Shown in pieces: positions 1 to 9,427 of a stretch of DNA of 43,537 nucleotides (its first letter is position 1; every line of letters starts with the position of its first letter). The stretch lies in NCBI GenBank assembly GCA_029261965.1, contig JAJDAH010000410.1, positions 1 to 43,537 of the forward strand, given 5' to 3'. The DNA is from Polyangiaceae bacterium. Lineage in GTDB: Bacteria; Myxococcota_A; Polyangia; Polyangiales; Polyangiaceae. The position numbers and the translations under genes are program-made. The notes below the pieces were generated by a model, which saw only the letters and a list, made by a program, of their open reading frames with translations, was not told where the DNA came from and did no database searches.

Positions 1-652
1 TCGAGGGTGCGCTGATAGCTTGTAGCCGGTTGGGGATCTTGGCGTCGCCGGTGCTGTCCTGTCGGAGGCTCGCCTTGAAGTGCGTGTTCGACAGCCACCA
101 CCAGAAGCCGAAGTAGAAAACGACCCGGATGAGGAAGAACGTCTTGTTGAGGTAGGGCGCCTTGTGGTGAAGAAGGTGGTCGCTCGCGGCGAGCTCTTCG
201 TTGTTCCACTTGTAGAGCTCGTCGCTCCCCGTGGCGACGGTGGCGACGATCGGCACGGACAACAAGGCCAACACGACGAAGTTGGTGGCAAAAAACTCGC
301 CCACGCGTCGAATCGAGATGCACCAGTGCGCGTTCACCAGATGCTGCAGGTTCACCCAGAACAGCGCCCCGAGCCCTAGGGTCAGCGCGTAGAAGAAGGC
401 GATGAGGTAAGAGAAGAGGAACGCCTTCTTGTCGCCGGAGCCCACGGCGTAGGCGGCGCCCAGGCCGACGATGCCGATGACCAAGGCGCCGTTGCGCACC
501 TTGACGGCGAGCTCCCCGAGGGCGAGCGGCCCCTCGGCGGGCTTGGCCGCAGCCTTCGACGTCGAGCTCGACTTGCTCGAACCGCCCGAGGAGCCGGACT
601 TGCGCGAGCTGCCGGACTTGCTCTTTTTGGCTTTTTTCTTCGATTCAGCCAT
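1..652 (-). CDS. actF: Alternative complex III subunit ActF, N-terminal part (cut by window edge)
   Basis: Polytopic membrane subunit of alternative complex III, a paralogue of ActC in the NrfD/PsrC-type family that packs in the inner membrane near quinol. Only 217 codons are present; the frame is still open at base 1, and full-length ActF proteins are roughly twice as long. Residues 1-40 are a Lys/Ser/Ala-rich cytoplasmic tail. Membrane helices are visible at about 55-72, 79-101, 121-140 and 170-188. The segment around residues 96-110 (FWVNLQHLVNAHW) matches the His-containing helix typical of ActF. The ATG start lies 18 nt after the actDE stop, so it is in the same operon. The assignment rests on gene order plus the helix pattern; the missing C-terminus cannot be checked. 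Confidence 0.85.
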   Translation of the reverse strand, partial: MAESKKKAKKSKSGSSRKSGSSGGSSKSSSTSKAAAKPAEGPLALGELAVKVRNGALVIGIVGLGAAYAVGSGDKKAFLFSYLIAFFYALTLGLGALFWVNLQHLVNAHWCISIRRVGEFFATNFVVLALLSVPIVATVATGSDELYKWNNEELAASDHLLHHKAPYLNKTFFLIRVVFYFGFWWWLSNTHFKASLRQDSTGDAKIPNRLQAISAPS

Positions 653-670
653 CGATCGTGTTCCGTCGCA

Positions 671-2068
671 TCAGGGGGTCGGTGCGGGTGCCGCGGGTGC
701 GGGTGCCGCCGGGGTGGGTGCCACTGGGGCGGGTGCCGCCGGGGTCGGTGGTGCTGCAGGTGCGGGCGCTGCCGGGACTGGGGCCGGGGGCTCATCGGGG
801 GTCGGTTCGGGCTCGGGAGCCTTCACGGGCTCCGGCTCGGCGTCGGTCGGTGTCGACTCGGCGTCGGGCATCGCCATTTGGTTTCGCTGGAGCGCGCGCA
901 TGTACATGATGATCTTCCACCGGTCTTCCGGAGGGATCTGTGCCGCATAGGGCGGCATGTTCCGGATGCCGTTGGTGATCGTGTTGAAGAGCTGACCGAC
1001 GGGTTGGTAGAGCAGGTAGTCCTTGGTCATCGCCATAGGATCGACCCAAGTGCCCTCGGCCAGGCTCTTGGCGCGAATCGCCACCATGCCGGCGCCGGCG
1101 CCGGTGATGCCGTGGCAGGGCGCGCAGTAGATGCCGAATCGCTCGCGACCGCGCTCCATGTTCTCCGCGCTCGGCTCGATGCGATCGGGGAAGGTCCGCG
1201 CCCAAGCGTTGCCGTTCTTGCCTCGGAAGAAGTGGTCGTCGAGATCGAGCGCGCCTACCGCCACGGTCCCTTCGACCGGGAGGCGCATCGCCCGTCCGTC
1301 GTCGAAGAACGCGTTCTTCTTCTGCGTCTTGTACTTTTGGTACTGCGTGTCCATGTCGGGGATGATGTGGTAGCGCGTCTCCCTCGACTTGCTCTCCCGC
1401 GCTTTCGCGATGATCGCGAAGGGGATGAGCGAAGCGACCGTCAAGATTACCAGACCGTAGATCACGCCGGCGGGCACCGTCGCGCTCGTCTTCGTGTCCT
1501 CGGCGACCTCGTCGACGATGACTGCGTTGGTGGTTTCGAGCAGCTCCCTCGTGTCGTCCTCGTCGAACTTGGGGTCCTTGGCCTCGATGACGAGGAAAAA
1601 CCGGTCGTCGTTCACCCGGTCGACGAACCGGTCGTGGTGGTCGAGAGGTGAGCTCGGCTGCGGCAGCTTGTTGAGGGCGAGCATGCCGAATACGGCTGTG
1701 AGCGCGCTGAACAGCACGGTGAGCTCGAAGGTCACCGGAATGTTGGCCGGGATGCTCCAGAAGGGCTTGCCGCTGATGATGTAGGCGTAGTCGTAGGCGT
1801 TGGTCCACCACTGGAGCGTCAGCGCCGTCGCGCACCCGGTCAGCCCGCCGAAGAACACCAGCCAGGGCAGCACGGTCCAGGGGATCCCCATCGCGCGCTC
1901 CATCCCGTGAATCGGGAACGGGGTGTAGGTGTCCCAGTTCTTGAAGCCCGCGTCGCGAACCTTCTTCGAAGCGGCGACCACGTCGGTCGGCGTCTCGTAC
2001 TCTGCCAAGAGCGCGTAGAGCGGCGCCTCTTCGGACTCCGTGTTGGGATTGGCGTTGGTGTCGCTCAT
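671..2068 (-). CDS. actDE: Fused alternative complex III subunits ActD and ActE (DUF3341 membrane protein + monoheme cytochrome c)
   Basis: A 465-residue protein joining two subunits that are separate in described ACIII complexes. Residues 1-185 are ActD-like (DUF3341): a soluble N-terminus with the motif KNWDTYTPFPIHG at 43-55, then two helices near 66-88 and 110-132. Residues 198-222 form a third helix, which would place the rest in the periplasm. Residues 233-400 are ActE-like, with one heme site CAPCH (315-319) and a likely axial Met at 371 (NMPPY). The tail from about 400 is low-complexity Pro/Ala/Glu. Start chosen at ATG 2068 (MSDTNANP), one base after the actC stop; longer upstream frames would overlap actC. 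The fused order matches the usual actD-actE gene order, so it looks like loss of the intergenic stop. Confidence 0.9.
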   Translation of the reverse strand: MSDTNANPNTESEEAPLYALLAEYETPTDVVAASKKVRDAGFKNWDTYTPFPIHGMERAMGIPWTVLPWLVFFGGLTGCATALTLQWWTNAYDYAYIISGKPFWSIPANIPVTFELTVLFSALTAVFGMLALNKLPQPSSPLDHHDRFVDRVNDDRFFLVIEAKDPKFDEDDTRELLETTNAVIVDEVAEDTKTSATVPAGVIYGLVILTVASLIPFAIIAKARESKSRETRYHIIPDMDTQYQKYKTQKKNAFFDDGRAMRLPVEGTVAVGALDLDDHFFRGKNGNAWARTFPDRIEPSAENMERGRERFGIYCAPCHGITGAGAGMVAIRAKSLAEGTWVDPMAMTKDYLLYQPVGQLFNTITNGIRNMPPYAAQIPPEDRWKIIMYMRALQRNQMAMPDAESTPTDAEPEPVKAPEPEPTPDEPPAPVPAAPAPAAPPTPAAPAPVAPTPAAPAPAAPAPTP

Positions 2069-2069
2069 C

Positions 2070-3464
2070 TCAGTGGTCCCCGTCGTGCGCATGCGCTTCG
2101 GGCAGGGTCGCTTTGACCTCTGCGACCGCCACCAGCGGCAAGTACCGGCAGAACAGCAGGAACAAGGTGAAGAAGAGGCCGAAGCTTCCGACAAGGGTCA
2201 TGAAGTCGAAGGCCGTCGGTAGGAAGTAGCCCCAACTCGAGGGCAGAAAATCACGGTTGAGGCTGGTCACGATGATGACGAAGCGCTCGAACCACATGCC
2301 CACGTTCACCAGCGCGCAGATGACCATCATCGCGGGAATGCTCGTGCGTATCTTCTTGAACCAGAACAGCTGCGGGAAAATCACGTTGCAGCTGACCATC
2401 GTCCAATAGGCCCAGGCGTATGGCCCGAACGCGCGGTTGACGAACGCGAAGGTTTCGTAGGGGTTCGCGCCGTACCAGGCGATGAAGAACTCCATCCCGT
2501 ACGCGTATCCAACCATCGTGCCGGTCGCGAGGATGACCTTGTTCATGTTCTCGAGGTGCTCCATGCGGATGATCCGCTTGAGCCCGAAGAACTGACGCGC
2601 CGGTACGAGGAGCGTCACCACCATCGCAAAACCGCTGAAGATAGCGCCGGCGACGAAGTACGGAGGGAAGATCGTCGTGTGCCAGCCGGGTAGCTGCGCG
2701 GTGGCGAAGTCGAAACTGACGACCGAGTGTACCGAGAGCACGAGCGGCGTCGCGAGAGCGGCGAGGATCAAGTACGCGCGCTCGTAGCGGTGCCACTGCC
2801 GGGAGCTGCCGCGCCATCCCATGGCGAAGGCACCGTAGATTGCCTGCCGCGTGCGCTCTTTGGCTCGGTCCCGAATCGCGGCGAGATCCGGAATCATGCC
2901 GATGTACCAAAACAGCAAGCTGACCGTGAAGTATGTGCCGACCGCGAACACGTCCCATTCGAGCGGGCTCCGGAACTGCGGCCACAAGTCCATCTGGTTC
3001 GGGATCGGGAACATCCAGTAGGGCAGCCACGGGCGGCCGATGTGGATGCCGGGGAACGTGAGCGCGCAGATGACCGCGAAGATGGTCATTGCCTCGGCGC
3101 TTCGGTTGATCGCCGTCCGCCAGCGGGCACGCAGAAGGAACAAGATCGCGCTGATGAGCGTGCCGGCGTGGCCGATGCCGACCCAGAAGACGAAGTTGAC
3201 GATCGGGAAAGCCCAGGCGACCGGGATCATGTTTCCCCAGGCGCCGATGCCTTCGTAGAAGACGTATCCAATGCTGCCGCCGAACATCGTGAGGGCGGCG
3301 AGCGAGATGGCGAACGCGATGTACCAGGCGCGAGGCGGCTTCGGCACCTCGGTGACGCGGATGACGTTTTCGGTGAGCTCAGCGAACGGGTTGTCCGTCG
3401 GCTTGAGCGGGCCTTGATAAGCGTTGAGGTGGATGTCGTCGGCTTCGGGAGCTGCGGTGGTCAT
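2070..3464 (-). CDS. actC: Alternative complex III subunit ActC (NrfD-family quinol-binding membrane protein)
   Basis: Integral membrane subunit proposed in ACIII structures to hold the quinol oxidation site. The 464 residues contain about ten hydrophobic helices after an N-terminal cytoplasmic segment, typical of ActC/NrfD/PsrC proteins in length and layout. Family-like features include an early helix motif [12 protein letters not shown], the loop [14 protein letters not shown], the segment [12 protein letters not shown], and [17 protein letters not shown]. The ATG overlaps the actB stop by 4 nt (ATGA), and a clear GGAGG lies about 6 nt upstream, supporting this start and translational coupling. 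The C-terminus is short and His/Asp-rich. No key segment appears to be missing. Confidence 0.95.
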   Translation of the reverse strand: MTTAAPEADDIHLNAYQGPLKPTDNPFAELTENVIRVTEVPKPPRAWYIAFAISLAALTMFGGSIGYVFYEGIGAWGNMIPVAWAFPIVNFVFWVGIGHAGTLISAILFLLRARWRTAINRSAEAMTIFAVICALTFPGIHIGRPWLPYWMFPIPNQMDLWPQFRSPLEWDVFAVGTYFTVSLLFWYIGMIPDLAAIRDRAKERTRQAIYGAFAMGWRGSSRQWHRYERAYLILAALATPLVLSVHSVVSFDFATAQLPGWHTTIFPPYFVAGAIFSGFAMVVTLLVPARQFFGLKRIIRMEHLENMNKVILATGTMVGYAYGMEFFIAWYGANPYETFAFVNRAFGPYAWAYWTMVSCNVIFPQLFWFKKIRTSIPAMMVICALVNVGMWFERFVIIVTSLNRDFLPSSWGYFLPTAFDFMTLVGSFGLFFTLFLLFCRYLPLVAVAEVKATLPEAHAHDGDH

Positions 3465-6400
3465 CCGTGACCTCCCTTCGGCTTCGCGTCGCCCTCTTCG
3501 GGCGGTGCAAGCTCCGGGTTCGGGTTTCGGACCCGGGCGAGATACTTGAGGCGCGGCCGCACATTGAGCTCTTCGAGCATCGCGTAGGACCGCGGTCGGT
3601 TCTGCAGCTCGGCTACGCGGCTAGCACCGTCGTTGAGATCCCCGAATACGATGGCTTCGGTCGGGCATGTCTGCTGACACGCCGTGACGATTTCTCCGTC
3701 TTCGACCGGGCGGCGATGGTTCTTCGCCTCGATGGTGACCTTGCGGATCCGCTGCACGCAGAAGGAGCACTTCTCCATGACGCCACGGAAGCGGACGGTG
3801 ACCTCGGGGTTGAAGGACATGCCTTTGACCTGGTTGTCCGGGTCTTTCATGTCGTCGTGATAGTTGTGGAAGTTGAACCGCCGCACTTTGTAGGGGCAGT
3901 TGTTCGAGCAATACCGCGTGCCAATGCAGCGGTTGTAGACCATGTCGTTGAGCCCCTCGCTCGAGTGCGAGGTCGCGGCGACAGGGCAAACCTGCTCGCA
4001 GGGAGCGTGCTCGCAATGATGGCAAGTCACCGGCTGCTGAACGAGCTGCGGGTCTTCGGCGTCACCCTTGAAGTACCGGTCGATGCGTAGCCAGTGCATC
4101 TCCTTGCCGCGGGACACCTTGTGCTTGCCTACGACGGGTATGTTGTTCTCGGCCTGGCACGCGACGATGCAGGCGTTGCACCCGACGCAACGGCTGAGGT
4201 CCACGCTCATGCCCCACTTGTGGCCGTCGTAGGAGACCGGCTCGTTCCAGAGCGACAAGAGTGGCTCGTGGTGCACGGCATGCCGGACGGCGTCAGGCTG
4301 TTTCTTGTACGCGGCGAGGGTCTGCTCCCGCACGAGTTGCGGCAGCCGCTCCTCGGTGCCGTCGCGGCCGACCTGATCGATGACGTGTTTGTCTTGAGTG
4401 GTCGAGAGCTTGGCCCTCTTGCCGGTCGCTTTGACTGAGAGGCCACGGCTCGGGTCGAAGACCTCCGTCGTGCGCAGGGCGTAGGCATTGGCGCCGACGG
4501 GGTCGACTCCCGGCTGGCCTCCGAAACGGCCCGCGTGAGTACGCCCGTACCCGTAGGAGAGCACGACCGTTCCGGGCGCGACTCCAGGCGCCATCAAGGC
4601 TGGCACTTCGAGGCTGCGACTGCCGATGCTCAGCTCGACCCACGTGGCGTCGCCGACGCCGAGTTTTTCGGCTGTGGCCGGGCTCATGAGCGCGGCGTTG
4701 TCCCAGGTGAGCTTCGTCATCATGTCTGGCAGCTCTTGCAGCCAGGGGTTGTTGCCGAAGCGGCCGTCGTAGACCTTCGAGTCCGGGCAGAGCACCAGCT
4801 CGAGCTTGCCGTTTTCAACGTCGAGTCCGCCGAGCTCCTCGGCGGTGAGCTTCACCGGCGCGATGGTTTGAACCTCGGGCTCGGTCCCGTTGAAGGCCGT
4901 CCCGGGCACGATGCCTTCGTGCAGAGCGCGTTTCCACGCGCGGTCGTCCGAGCCCCATCCGGCGTGGACGCGGCGGAGGATATCGAGACCTTTTTGCTGC
5001 TCGTCGTTGAGAATGAAAGCGAGCAGCTCGGTCGGCGTGCGGCCCTGAAACAGGGGCTCGACGATGGGCTGGGCAATCGACAGGGTGCCGTCGCTCGCTC
5101 GTGCGTCCCACCAGCGCTCGAGCCAGTGTGCCGCGGGCAGGTGCCAGGTCGATGCGTTCGAGGTCTCGTCCTCGTAAACGCCGAGACGGATGCGATACTT
5201 GATTTTGCTGTACGCCTTCTCGAAGCCGAGGTCCGCCGGCGCGTCGTAGACCGGGTTCGCTCCGAGAACGACGATGGTCTCGACCTGGCCGGAGTTCATC
5301 TCGCCGACCAGAGTCTTGATGGCGTCCCGGTGGTGAGGGCGAGCGGGCTCGGGCTCCGCGAGGTAGCTGATCGCCCCGCCGACGTTGCCGAGAACCTCGT
5401 TGATGCGGTGGACGAGCGCGTGCACCACTGGCGGCTGGCTCGGTCCGACCACGACCGCGGACTTGCCGCGGTTGGCGACGAGCTCCTTGACGACGGTCTT
5501 CAGGAACGCCGCGACCTTCGGGCCATTCAGAAATGCCGCTGCGGGTTTCTGCTGGGCTCCGCCCGCGGCGTCGCCACCGAGGGCTGCACTGACTTCGGCG
5601 TCGAGGGTTGCGGCGAAGGCTTTGATGTAAGTGGACGGGAGCGGCAGCCGATGGTCGGCGACGCCGCCCGTGCTGGTGAATCGGCTTTCGACGGCGTACA
5701 GCCGCGTCATGTAACCAGCTTCGGGCTTACGTGTGCTCATCATTGCCCGGGCGTGCCGCAGTGCGCTGGGCTCTTCGCTCATCACGTCGGCGTCGAGGCA
5801 GAGAACGACCCGTGCCTTTTCGAGCTGCACGTGCGTGCGATGAGCGGCACCGAACGCCAACGCTGCGCCGGCTCGCGCGTTGTCGCGCGACGCCGGCTCC
5901 CACTCGTACCACTTGGCTTGCGGGTACTCGTTCATCAGCCGCCGCAACATGTCTGCGAGCGCAGGAGACGAGCTCGCCTCGGACACGAAGACCAGTCCCT
6001 GACCGCCTTTTGCCTTCGAGTTGTCGAAGATCTTCCGGCCTTCGCCCTCGAAGCTCGCCCAGTCGGCGGCCGACCGCTTGGCACCGGCGATGCGCGCCGG
6101 ACCACGGCTGCGATCCGGGTCGTACATCTCGAACACTGCGGCTTGCGCGAAGACGGTCGCTGCGCCGAGGCTGTCGGGGTGATTGGGGTTGCCCTCGACC
6201 TTGATCGGCCGCCCGTCGTAGCTGGTGACTCGCACCCCGATGCCGACGCCCGCGTGCTCGTAGACGGTCGAAAAAGACTTCGGCACCCCGGGCACGTGGT
6301 CCGGTGGCCGTCGCGAGAACGGCAGAATGTAGTCCTTCTTCCACCGGATCCCGTCTTGCTCCTCGCCGCAGGCGACGGTGGCCGCCGCCGCGGCGGCGCC

Positions 6401-6583
6401 GCCCATCACCTTCAAGAAGCGGCGGCGTCCCGTCGAGTCCGCTGGGCTGAGCTCGGCCTCCGCGATGTCGCCTTCGAGCTCGGTGCTGAACTCTCGTTCG
6501 GCGACCTTCGAAAATTCTGGATCGCCATCACGCTCGGCGAGCGTGCGCCAGTGAATCGGCCCCTGGTCTTTTACCGATGACAT
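3461..6583 (-). CDS. actB: Alternative complex III iron-sulfur subunit ActB
   Basis: Large periplasmic subunit (1040 residues) made of a molybdopterin oxidoreductase-like domain that in known ACIII carries no cofactor (about 75-780) and a C-terminal ferredoxin domain (about 790-980). The N-terminus has a conserved ActB-type IHWRTL motif, then a twin-arginine signal, RRRFLK at 53-58, a hydrophobic stretch and Cys72, so Tat export with possible lipid anchoring is predicted. Ferredoxin cysteines occur at 799/802/805/809, 854/857/862/866, 886/892/896 and 939/942/969/973. The third group has only three cysteines, consistent with the [3Fe-4S] cluster known in this family. Start is ATG 6583, overlapping the end of actA by 13 nt; an open frame upstream of it is an artefact over actA. 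Confidence 0.95.
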   Translation of the reverse strand: MSSVKDQGPIHWRTLAERDGDPEFSKVAEREFSTELEGDIAEAELSPADSTGRRRFLKVMGGAAAAAATVACGEEQDGIRWKKDYILPFSRRPPDHVPGVPKSFSTVYEHAGVGIGVRVTSYDGRPIKVEGNPNHPDSLGAATVFAQAAVFEMYDPDRSRGPARIAGAKRSAADWASFEGEGRKIFDNSKAKGGQGLVFVSEASSSPALADMLRRLMNEYPQAKWYEWEPASRDNARAGAALAFGAAHRTHVQLEKARVVLCLDADVMSEEPSALRHARAMMSTRKPEAGYMTRLYAVESRFTSTGGVADHRLPLPSTYIKAFAATLDAEVSAALGGDAAGGAQQKPAAAFLNGPKVAAFLKTVVKELVANRGKSAVVVGPSQPPVVHALVHRINEVLGNVGGAISYLAEPEPARPHHRDAIKTLVGEMNSGQVETIVVLGANPVYDAPADLGFEKAYSKIKYRIRLGVYEDETSNASTWHLPAAHWLERWWDARASDGTLSIAQPIVEPLFQGRTPTELLAFILNDEQQKGLDILRRVHAGWGSDDRAWKRALHEGIVPGTAFNGTEPEVQTIAPVKLTAEELGGLDVENGKLELVLCPDSKVYDGRFGNNPWLQELPDMMTKLTWDNAALMSPATAEKLGVGDATWVELSIGSRSLEVPALMAPGVAPGTVVLSYGYGRTHAGRFGGQPGVDPVGANAYALRTTEVFDPSRGLSVKATGKRAKLSTTQDKHVIDQVGRDGTEERLPQLVREQTLAAYKKQPDAVRHAVHHEPLLSLWNEPVSYDGHKWGMSVDLSRCVGCNACIVACQAENNIPVVGKHKVSRGKEMHWLRIDRYFKGDAEDPQLVQQPVTCHHCEHAPCEQVCPVAATSHSSEGLNDMVYNRCIGTRYCSNNCPYKVRRFNFHNYHDDMKDPDNQVKGMSFNPEVTVRFRGVMEKCSFCVQRIRKVTIEAKNHRRPVEDGEIVTACQQTCPTEAIVFGDLNDGASRVAELQNRPRSYAMLEELNVRPRLKYLARVRNPNPELAPPEEGDAKPKGGHG

Positions 6584-7221
6584 GTCGAGCAATCTTCTGA
6601 AGGGTTGATGTTTCGCTTCTCGCGAAGGCTCTTGCCGTAGGTCGTTGCGTCCTCCGGCGGTTCCCAGGTCATGTTCGTGACTTCCTCGGGCGGACGTAGG
6701 TGCGGGTCGGGGTTTCTGTGACAGTCGAGGCACCACCCCATGCTCAGCGGCTCGTGCTGGTAGACCTCGACCATTTGGTCGACTCGGCCGTGGCACGACA
6801 CACAACCGATGCCGCGCGTGACGTGCGCGCTGTGGTTGAAGTACGAGAAGTCGCCGAGGTCGTGGATCTTCACCCACTCCACTGGTGCGCCTGTCGTGTA
6901 GCTCTCGCGGATGGGGAGCAGCTTCTTGCTCTCCTTCTTGACGCGCTGATGGCAGTTCATGCACGTCTCGGCCGGCGGCACACCAGCGGCGGCGCCCTTC
7001 TCGACCGTGGTGTGACAGTATCGACAATCGATGCCGAGCTCGCCCGCGTGCAGCGCGTGGCTGTACGGTACGGGTTGCTCCGGCATGTAGCCGACGTCCA
7101 ACGTCTTCGGCGAGAAGCCGAACCAGATCAGGAACGTCAGGTAGACGGGGGCGCCACCAAGAACGGCCCCCGCGAGCATCGGGGTCTTGTTCGTCCAGCG
7201 GGGGAATACGAATCGACTCAT
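6571..7221 (-). CDS. actA: Alternative complex III pentaheme cytochrome c subunit ActA
   Basis: First gene of the ACIII operon. The 216-residue product has an uncleaved N-terminal helix (about 13-36) followed by a periplasmic multiheme domain. Five CxxCH heme sites are visible at residues 66-70, 87-91, 140-144, 164-168 and 211-215; the last sits at the extreme C-terminus. Five hemes is the usual ActA count. The protein receives electrons from the ActB clusters and passes them on to ActE or an external acceptor. ATG 7221 (MSRFVFPRW) is chosen because the upstream frame extension is not ActA-like; the ribosome site is weak. The terminal oxidase partner is not in the window and may lie beyond the left edge. 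Confidence 0.95.
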   Translation of the reverse strand: MSRFVFPRWTNKTPMLAGAVLGGAPVYLTFLIWFGFSPKTLDVGYMPEQPVPYSHALHAGELGIDCRYCHTTVEKGAAAGVPPAETCMNCHQRVKKESKKLLPIRESYTTGAPVEWVKIHDLGDFSYFNHSAHVTRGIGCVSCHGRVDQMVEVYQHEPLSMGWCLDCHRNPDPHLRPPEEVTNMTWEPPEDATTYGKSLREKRNINPSEDCSTCHR

Positions 7222-7338
7222 CTCTGAAACCGTCGAAAAGGGGAGCTCCGATGAAGCCGGCCCTCGTTTCCGAGCGCGCGGCATGCGGCGGGGGTTCCGC
7301 GGCTAACTCGTTGAATCCGCAGGGCTGCTACCACGGTT

Positions 7339-7356
7339 GCGCGCAGAAATGCGCGC
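7339..7356. other. Perfect 7-bp hairpin with GAAA loop (TTTC on the minus strand)
   Basis: GCGCGCA (7339-7345) and TGCGCGC (7350-7356) are perfect inverted copies separated by GAAA. It lies about 120 nt upstream of the actA start, so it would fall in the act leader or promoter. It could be an operator or RNA hairpin; nothing in the sequence tells these apart. Confidence 0.35.
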
Positions 7357-7456
7357 GCTTCTTTGCGCATAATTTGCAAAACTGGCCCAATGGACTAGCC
7401 CGCCGCCGAAGCGGGGGCTGGGCATGGAACCGGTCCACAACATGGTCTTCTAGCCT

Positions 7457-7495
7457 CACGCCTTCGGGGGCCCCGGGGTGGGGACCGAAGGCGTG
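7457..7495. terminator. Strong 11-bp stem-loop between sigma gene and act operon
   Basis: CACGCCTTCGG (7457-7467) is perfectly complementary to CCGAAGGCGTG (7485-7495) around a 17-nt G/C-rich loop. It lies about 165 nt beyond the sigma factor stop and 235 nt before actA. It is the most stable structure in the gap, so a transcript end for the sigma gene is a reasonable reading. No T-run follows on either strand, so it is not a textbook intrinsic terminator; an act leader element is the alternative. Confidence 0.4.
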
Positions 7496-7658
7496 GCAAG
7501 ATGACGCGCGCCGTTATGCGCCTACCCTGAAAAAAAAGTAAATGACGGACCGCAGCGGTACCGTAACCACCTGAAATTCCAGGGGACCGTGGGCTAGTGC
7601 AGGGCACCCCCCGCCGTGTTGGGGGGCGCGGGCGACCTGGCTGGGGGCCGCGCCGGGT

Positions 7659-9020
7659 CTACCAGCGCTCTCGCATCTGCTTGCGGATCTTACCGATCGC
7701 CTGCTCTTGAAGCTGGCGGATCCGCTCACGGCTCAAGTTGTACTTGTCGCCGATTTCCTTGAGCGTGAGCTCGTCCTCGTTGTCGAGACCGAAGCGCCAC
7801 CGAATGATCCGACTTTCGATCGGCGTCAGGGTGCCGAGCAAACGTCGGACCTCCTCCGCCCACTTCTGGTTGGCGAGGTTGTCGAAAGGCGACAAGGCGT
7901 TCTCTTCAACCAGGAAGTCGATGAAGCGGCGACCGTCCTCGTCGCCGACCGGGCGGTCGAGGGAGAACGGCGTGTCCGCGTAGAGGTCTTTGACCTTGTC
8001 GAGCTTTTCGCGCGGAACTCCGGTTTCTTTTTCCAACTCTTCGATGGTCGGCTCCTGGCCGGTGCGCGCAATGATGGTCTGCGTGGCCCGCGCGACACGG
8101 TTGTACGTGTCGAGCATGTGAACCGGGATCCGAACCGCGCGACCCTTGTCCGCGAGCGCGCGGCTGATCGCGTGGCGAATCCACCACGAGGCGTACGTGC
8201 TGAACCGGTAGCCCCGCGCGTGATCGAAACGCTCGACGGCCTTCATCAGTCCGATGTTGCCCTCTTGAATGAGGTCGATGAGCGGAAGGCGCCCGCGGTT
8301 GTAGCGCCGGGCGATGCTCACGACGAGGCGCAGGTTTGCCTTGACGAAGCGGTTCTTGGTCTCGCGCTGCACGGCGTCGGTGCACCGAACTCGGTCGATG
8401 TAGCGCTTGTACGCCGGGGTCGCGGCGACCACCGGGCGACCGGTTAGCTCGTCGGGTTTCGACAATGCCCGCGCTTCACGGTTGGCGTTGGCGATCCAGA
8501 CTCGGTCGGTGTCCGGAAGCCGGACGTCGCGCGCGAGATCCTCGCAGAACGAGGTCCACGTTCGCATCTGATCGGCGAGCAGCTTGCTGCGCTGCTTGCG
8601 ATAGACCTTGAGCAGCTTGCGCAGCTCCGCGACCTCGGCGAGTCGCGGGCGGACTTCTTCGCTGAGGGTTTGCACGTTTCGCTCGAGCTGATCGATGAGG
8701 TGCTCCGCCACCGGGAGGTACGAAAGAAGCGCCGCCCACTGGGCGACCTCGGCATTCTCGACACTTTGGGCGGCCTTGAGCTCCTCTTCGGGGCCCATGA
8801 CCTGGTGAGTGGCCATGTCGCGGAAGTATCGCGAGAGCATCGAGTCGTTGGCGACCTCGTCGGGGAGCTTGTCTTTCCTCGACACCTTCTTCTTCGATTT
8901 GTCCTTCTGAGCGGTCACGGAGGGATCCACAGCGGGAGCACCGCGCGGTCGGGCCCGCACGCCGGTCTGCTCGGACGCGTCTTCGTCGAGGAGGAGGTCT
9001 TTGCTTTGCTTTGCGGTCAT
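7659..9020 (-). CDS. RNA polymerase sigma factor, sigma-70 group 1/2 (RpoD/SigA family)
   Basis: A 453-residue sigma-70 protein with a basic, disordered N-terminus (1-55), region 1.2 (about 57-90), a spacer predicted to be helical (105-210), region 2 (221-300, with LIDLIQEGNIGLMKAVERFD and the -10 recognition stretch FSTYASWWIRHAI at 273-285), region 3 (301-375) and region 4 (390-449, with helix-turn-helix LTLKEIGDKYNLSRERIRQ). It lacks a long acidic region 1.1, and its length fits a group 2 (alternative primary-like) factor better than the housekeeping one. The specific paralogue (SigB, SigC or RpoS-like) cannot be decided here. ATG 9020 has no clear ribosome site. It is a single gene flanked by two long gaps, which suggests its own regulation. 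Confidence 0.9.
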   Translation of the reverse strand: MTAKQSKDLLLDEDASEQTGVRARPRGAPAVDPSVTAQKDKSKKKVSRKDKLPDEVANDSMLSRYFRDMATHQVMGPEEELKAAQSVENAEVAQWAALLSYLPVAEHLIDQLERNVQTLSEEVRPRLAEVAELRKLLKVYRKQRSKLLADQMRTWTSFCEDLARDVRLPDTDRVWIANANREARALSKPDELTGRPVVAATPAYKRYIDRVRCTDAVQRETKNRFVKANLRLVVSIARRYNRGRLPLIDLIQEGNIGLMKAVERFDHARGYRFSTYASWWIRHAISRALADKGRAVRIPVHMLDTYNRVARATQTIIARTGQEPTIEELEKETGVPREKLDKVKDLYADTPFSLDRPVGDEDGRRFIDFLVEENALSPFDNLANQKWAEEVRRLLGTLTPIESRIIRWRFGLDNEDELTLKEIGDKYNLSRERIRQLQEQAIGKIRKQMRERW

Positions 9021-9427
9021 GGTTCGTGCCGAATTCGTAAGGGGGGGAAGTTTCGGGAAGAAAGTCGTGTGGGGCTCGAGAGGGGGTTTGGCAATCGGGG
9101 TGGCTCAGGGCATCAAGCGCTGTGACAACCTCTGGATGGGGGCGTTGATTCCGTCGCCGTCGCGGGGGGCTCTCGGGTCCATGGGCGGAAGTCGTGTCTA
9201 GGGGTTATGGGCGGGAAACGCGCAGATATCGGTGCAATCTCCATGCCCGGCCGTGAGCTGACTTTCTCGGCGCGGGCCGCTCAGAGGTTGGGAGATCTTC
9301 AGGGTGAATCCATTCATCGGGAGTTAGGGTGGTGCGCGACGATGTTGCTCGGCCGCGAGGAAAGAGATTCACCGTGAAATGGGGTTTCACGAGTGAACCA
9401 GGCCCCCGGCAGAGGCGTGCTGAGGGC
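9021..9427. other. Divergent control region between the sigma factor and ABC transporter genes
   Basis: About 407 bases upstream of both divergent genes. I see no gene in it. The left part (9021-9200) is G-rich on the plus strand and would hold the sigma gene promoter, but no convincing -35/-10 pair is visible. The right part contains a TGAATCCATTCA palindrome (9305-9316) and the paired TTCAC/GTGAA elements at 9368-9397. An in-frame GTG at 9329 could extend the ABC protein to 598 residues, but the operator-like sequences argue that the stretch is control DNA. Confidence 0.5.
9368..9397. promoter_or_regulatory. Two adjacent palindromes TTCAC-N-GTGAA, candidate operator
   Basis: TTCAC-C-GTGAA (9368-9378) and TTCAC-GA-GTGAA (9386-9397) are near-identical palindromes separated by 7 nt. 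A further GTGAA half-site lies at 9304-9308. Repeated dyads at this spacing just before a transporter gene resemble binding sites for a dimeric repressor or activator. The same bases could also fold into one long hairpin (GTGAAA/TTTCAC stem). The cognate regulator is not identifiable in the window. Confidence 0.45.

Larger units (their letters stand above)
7222..7658. other. Gap between sigma factor gene and actA, with several hairpins
   Basis: This 437-base gap holds no gene I can support; an open frame at 7251-7541 (+) has no recognisable composition. It must contain the end of the sigma factor transcript and the promoter/leader of the act operon, both on the minus strand. Visible structure: a C6/G6 hairpin (7607-7626), an A8 run at 7531-7538 (T8 on the transcribed minus strand), a strong 11-bp stem (7457-7495) and a 7-bp stem with GAAA loop (7339-7356), followed toward actA by no obvious consensus promoter. 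Confidence 0.6.

Noticed and set aside
4535-6580. Long open frame on the plus strand opposite actB
   Set aside because: It is antisense to a well-supported 1040-residue gene, has no recognisable domains and arises from strong third-position GC bias.
7251-7541. Small open frame in the sigma/actA gap
   Set aside because: No ribosome site, no homologous pattern, and it runs through two strong hairpins.
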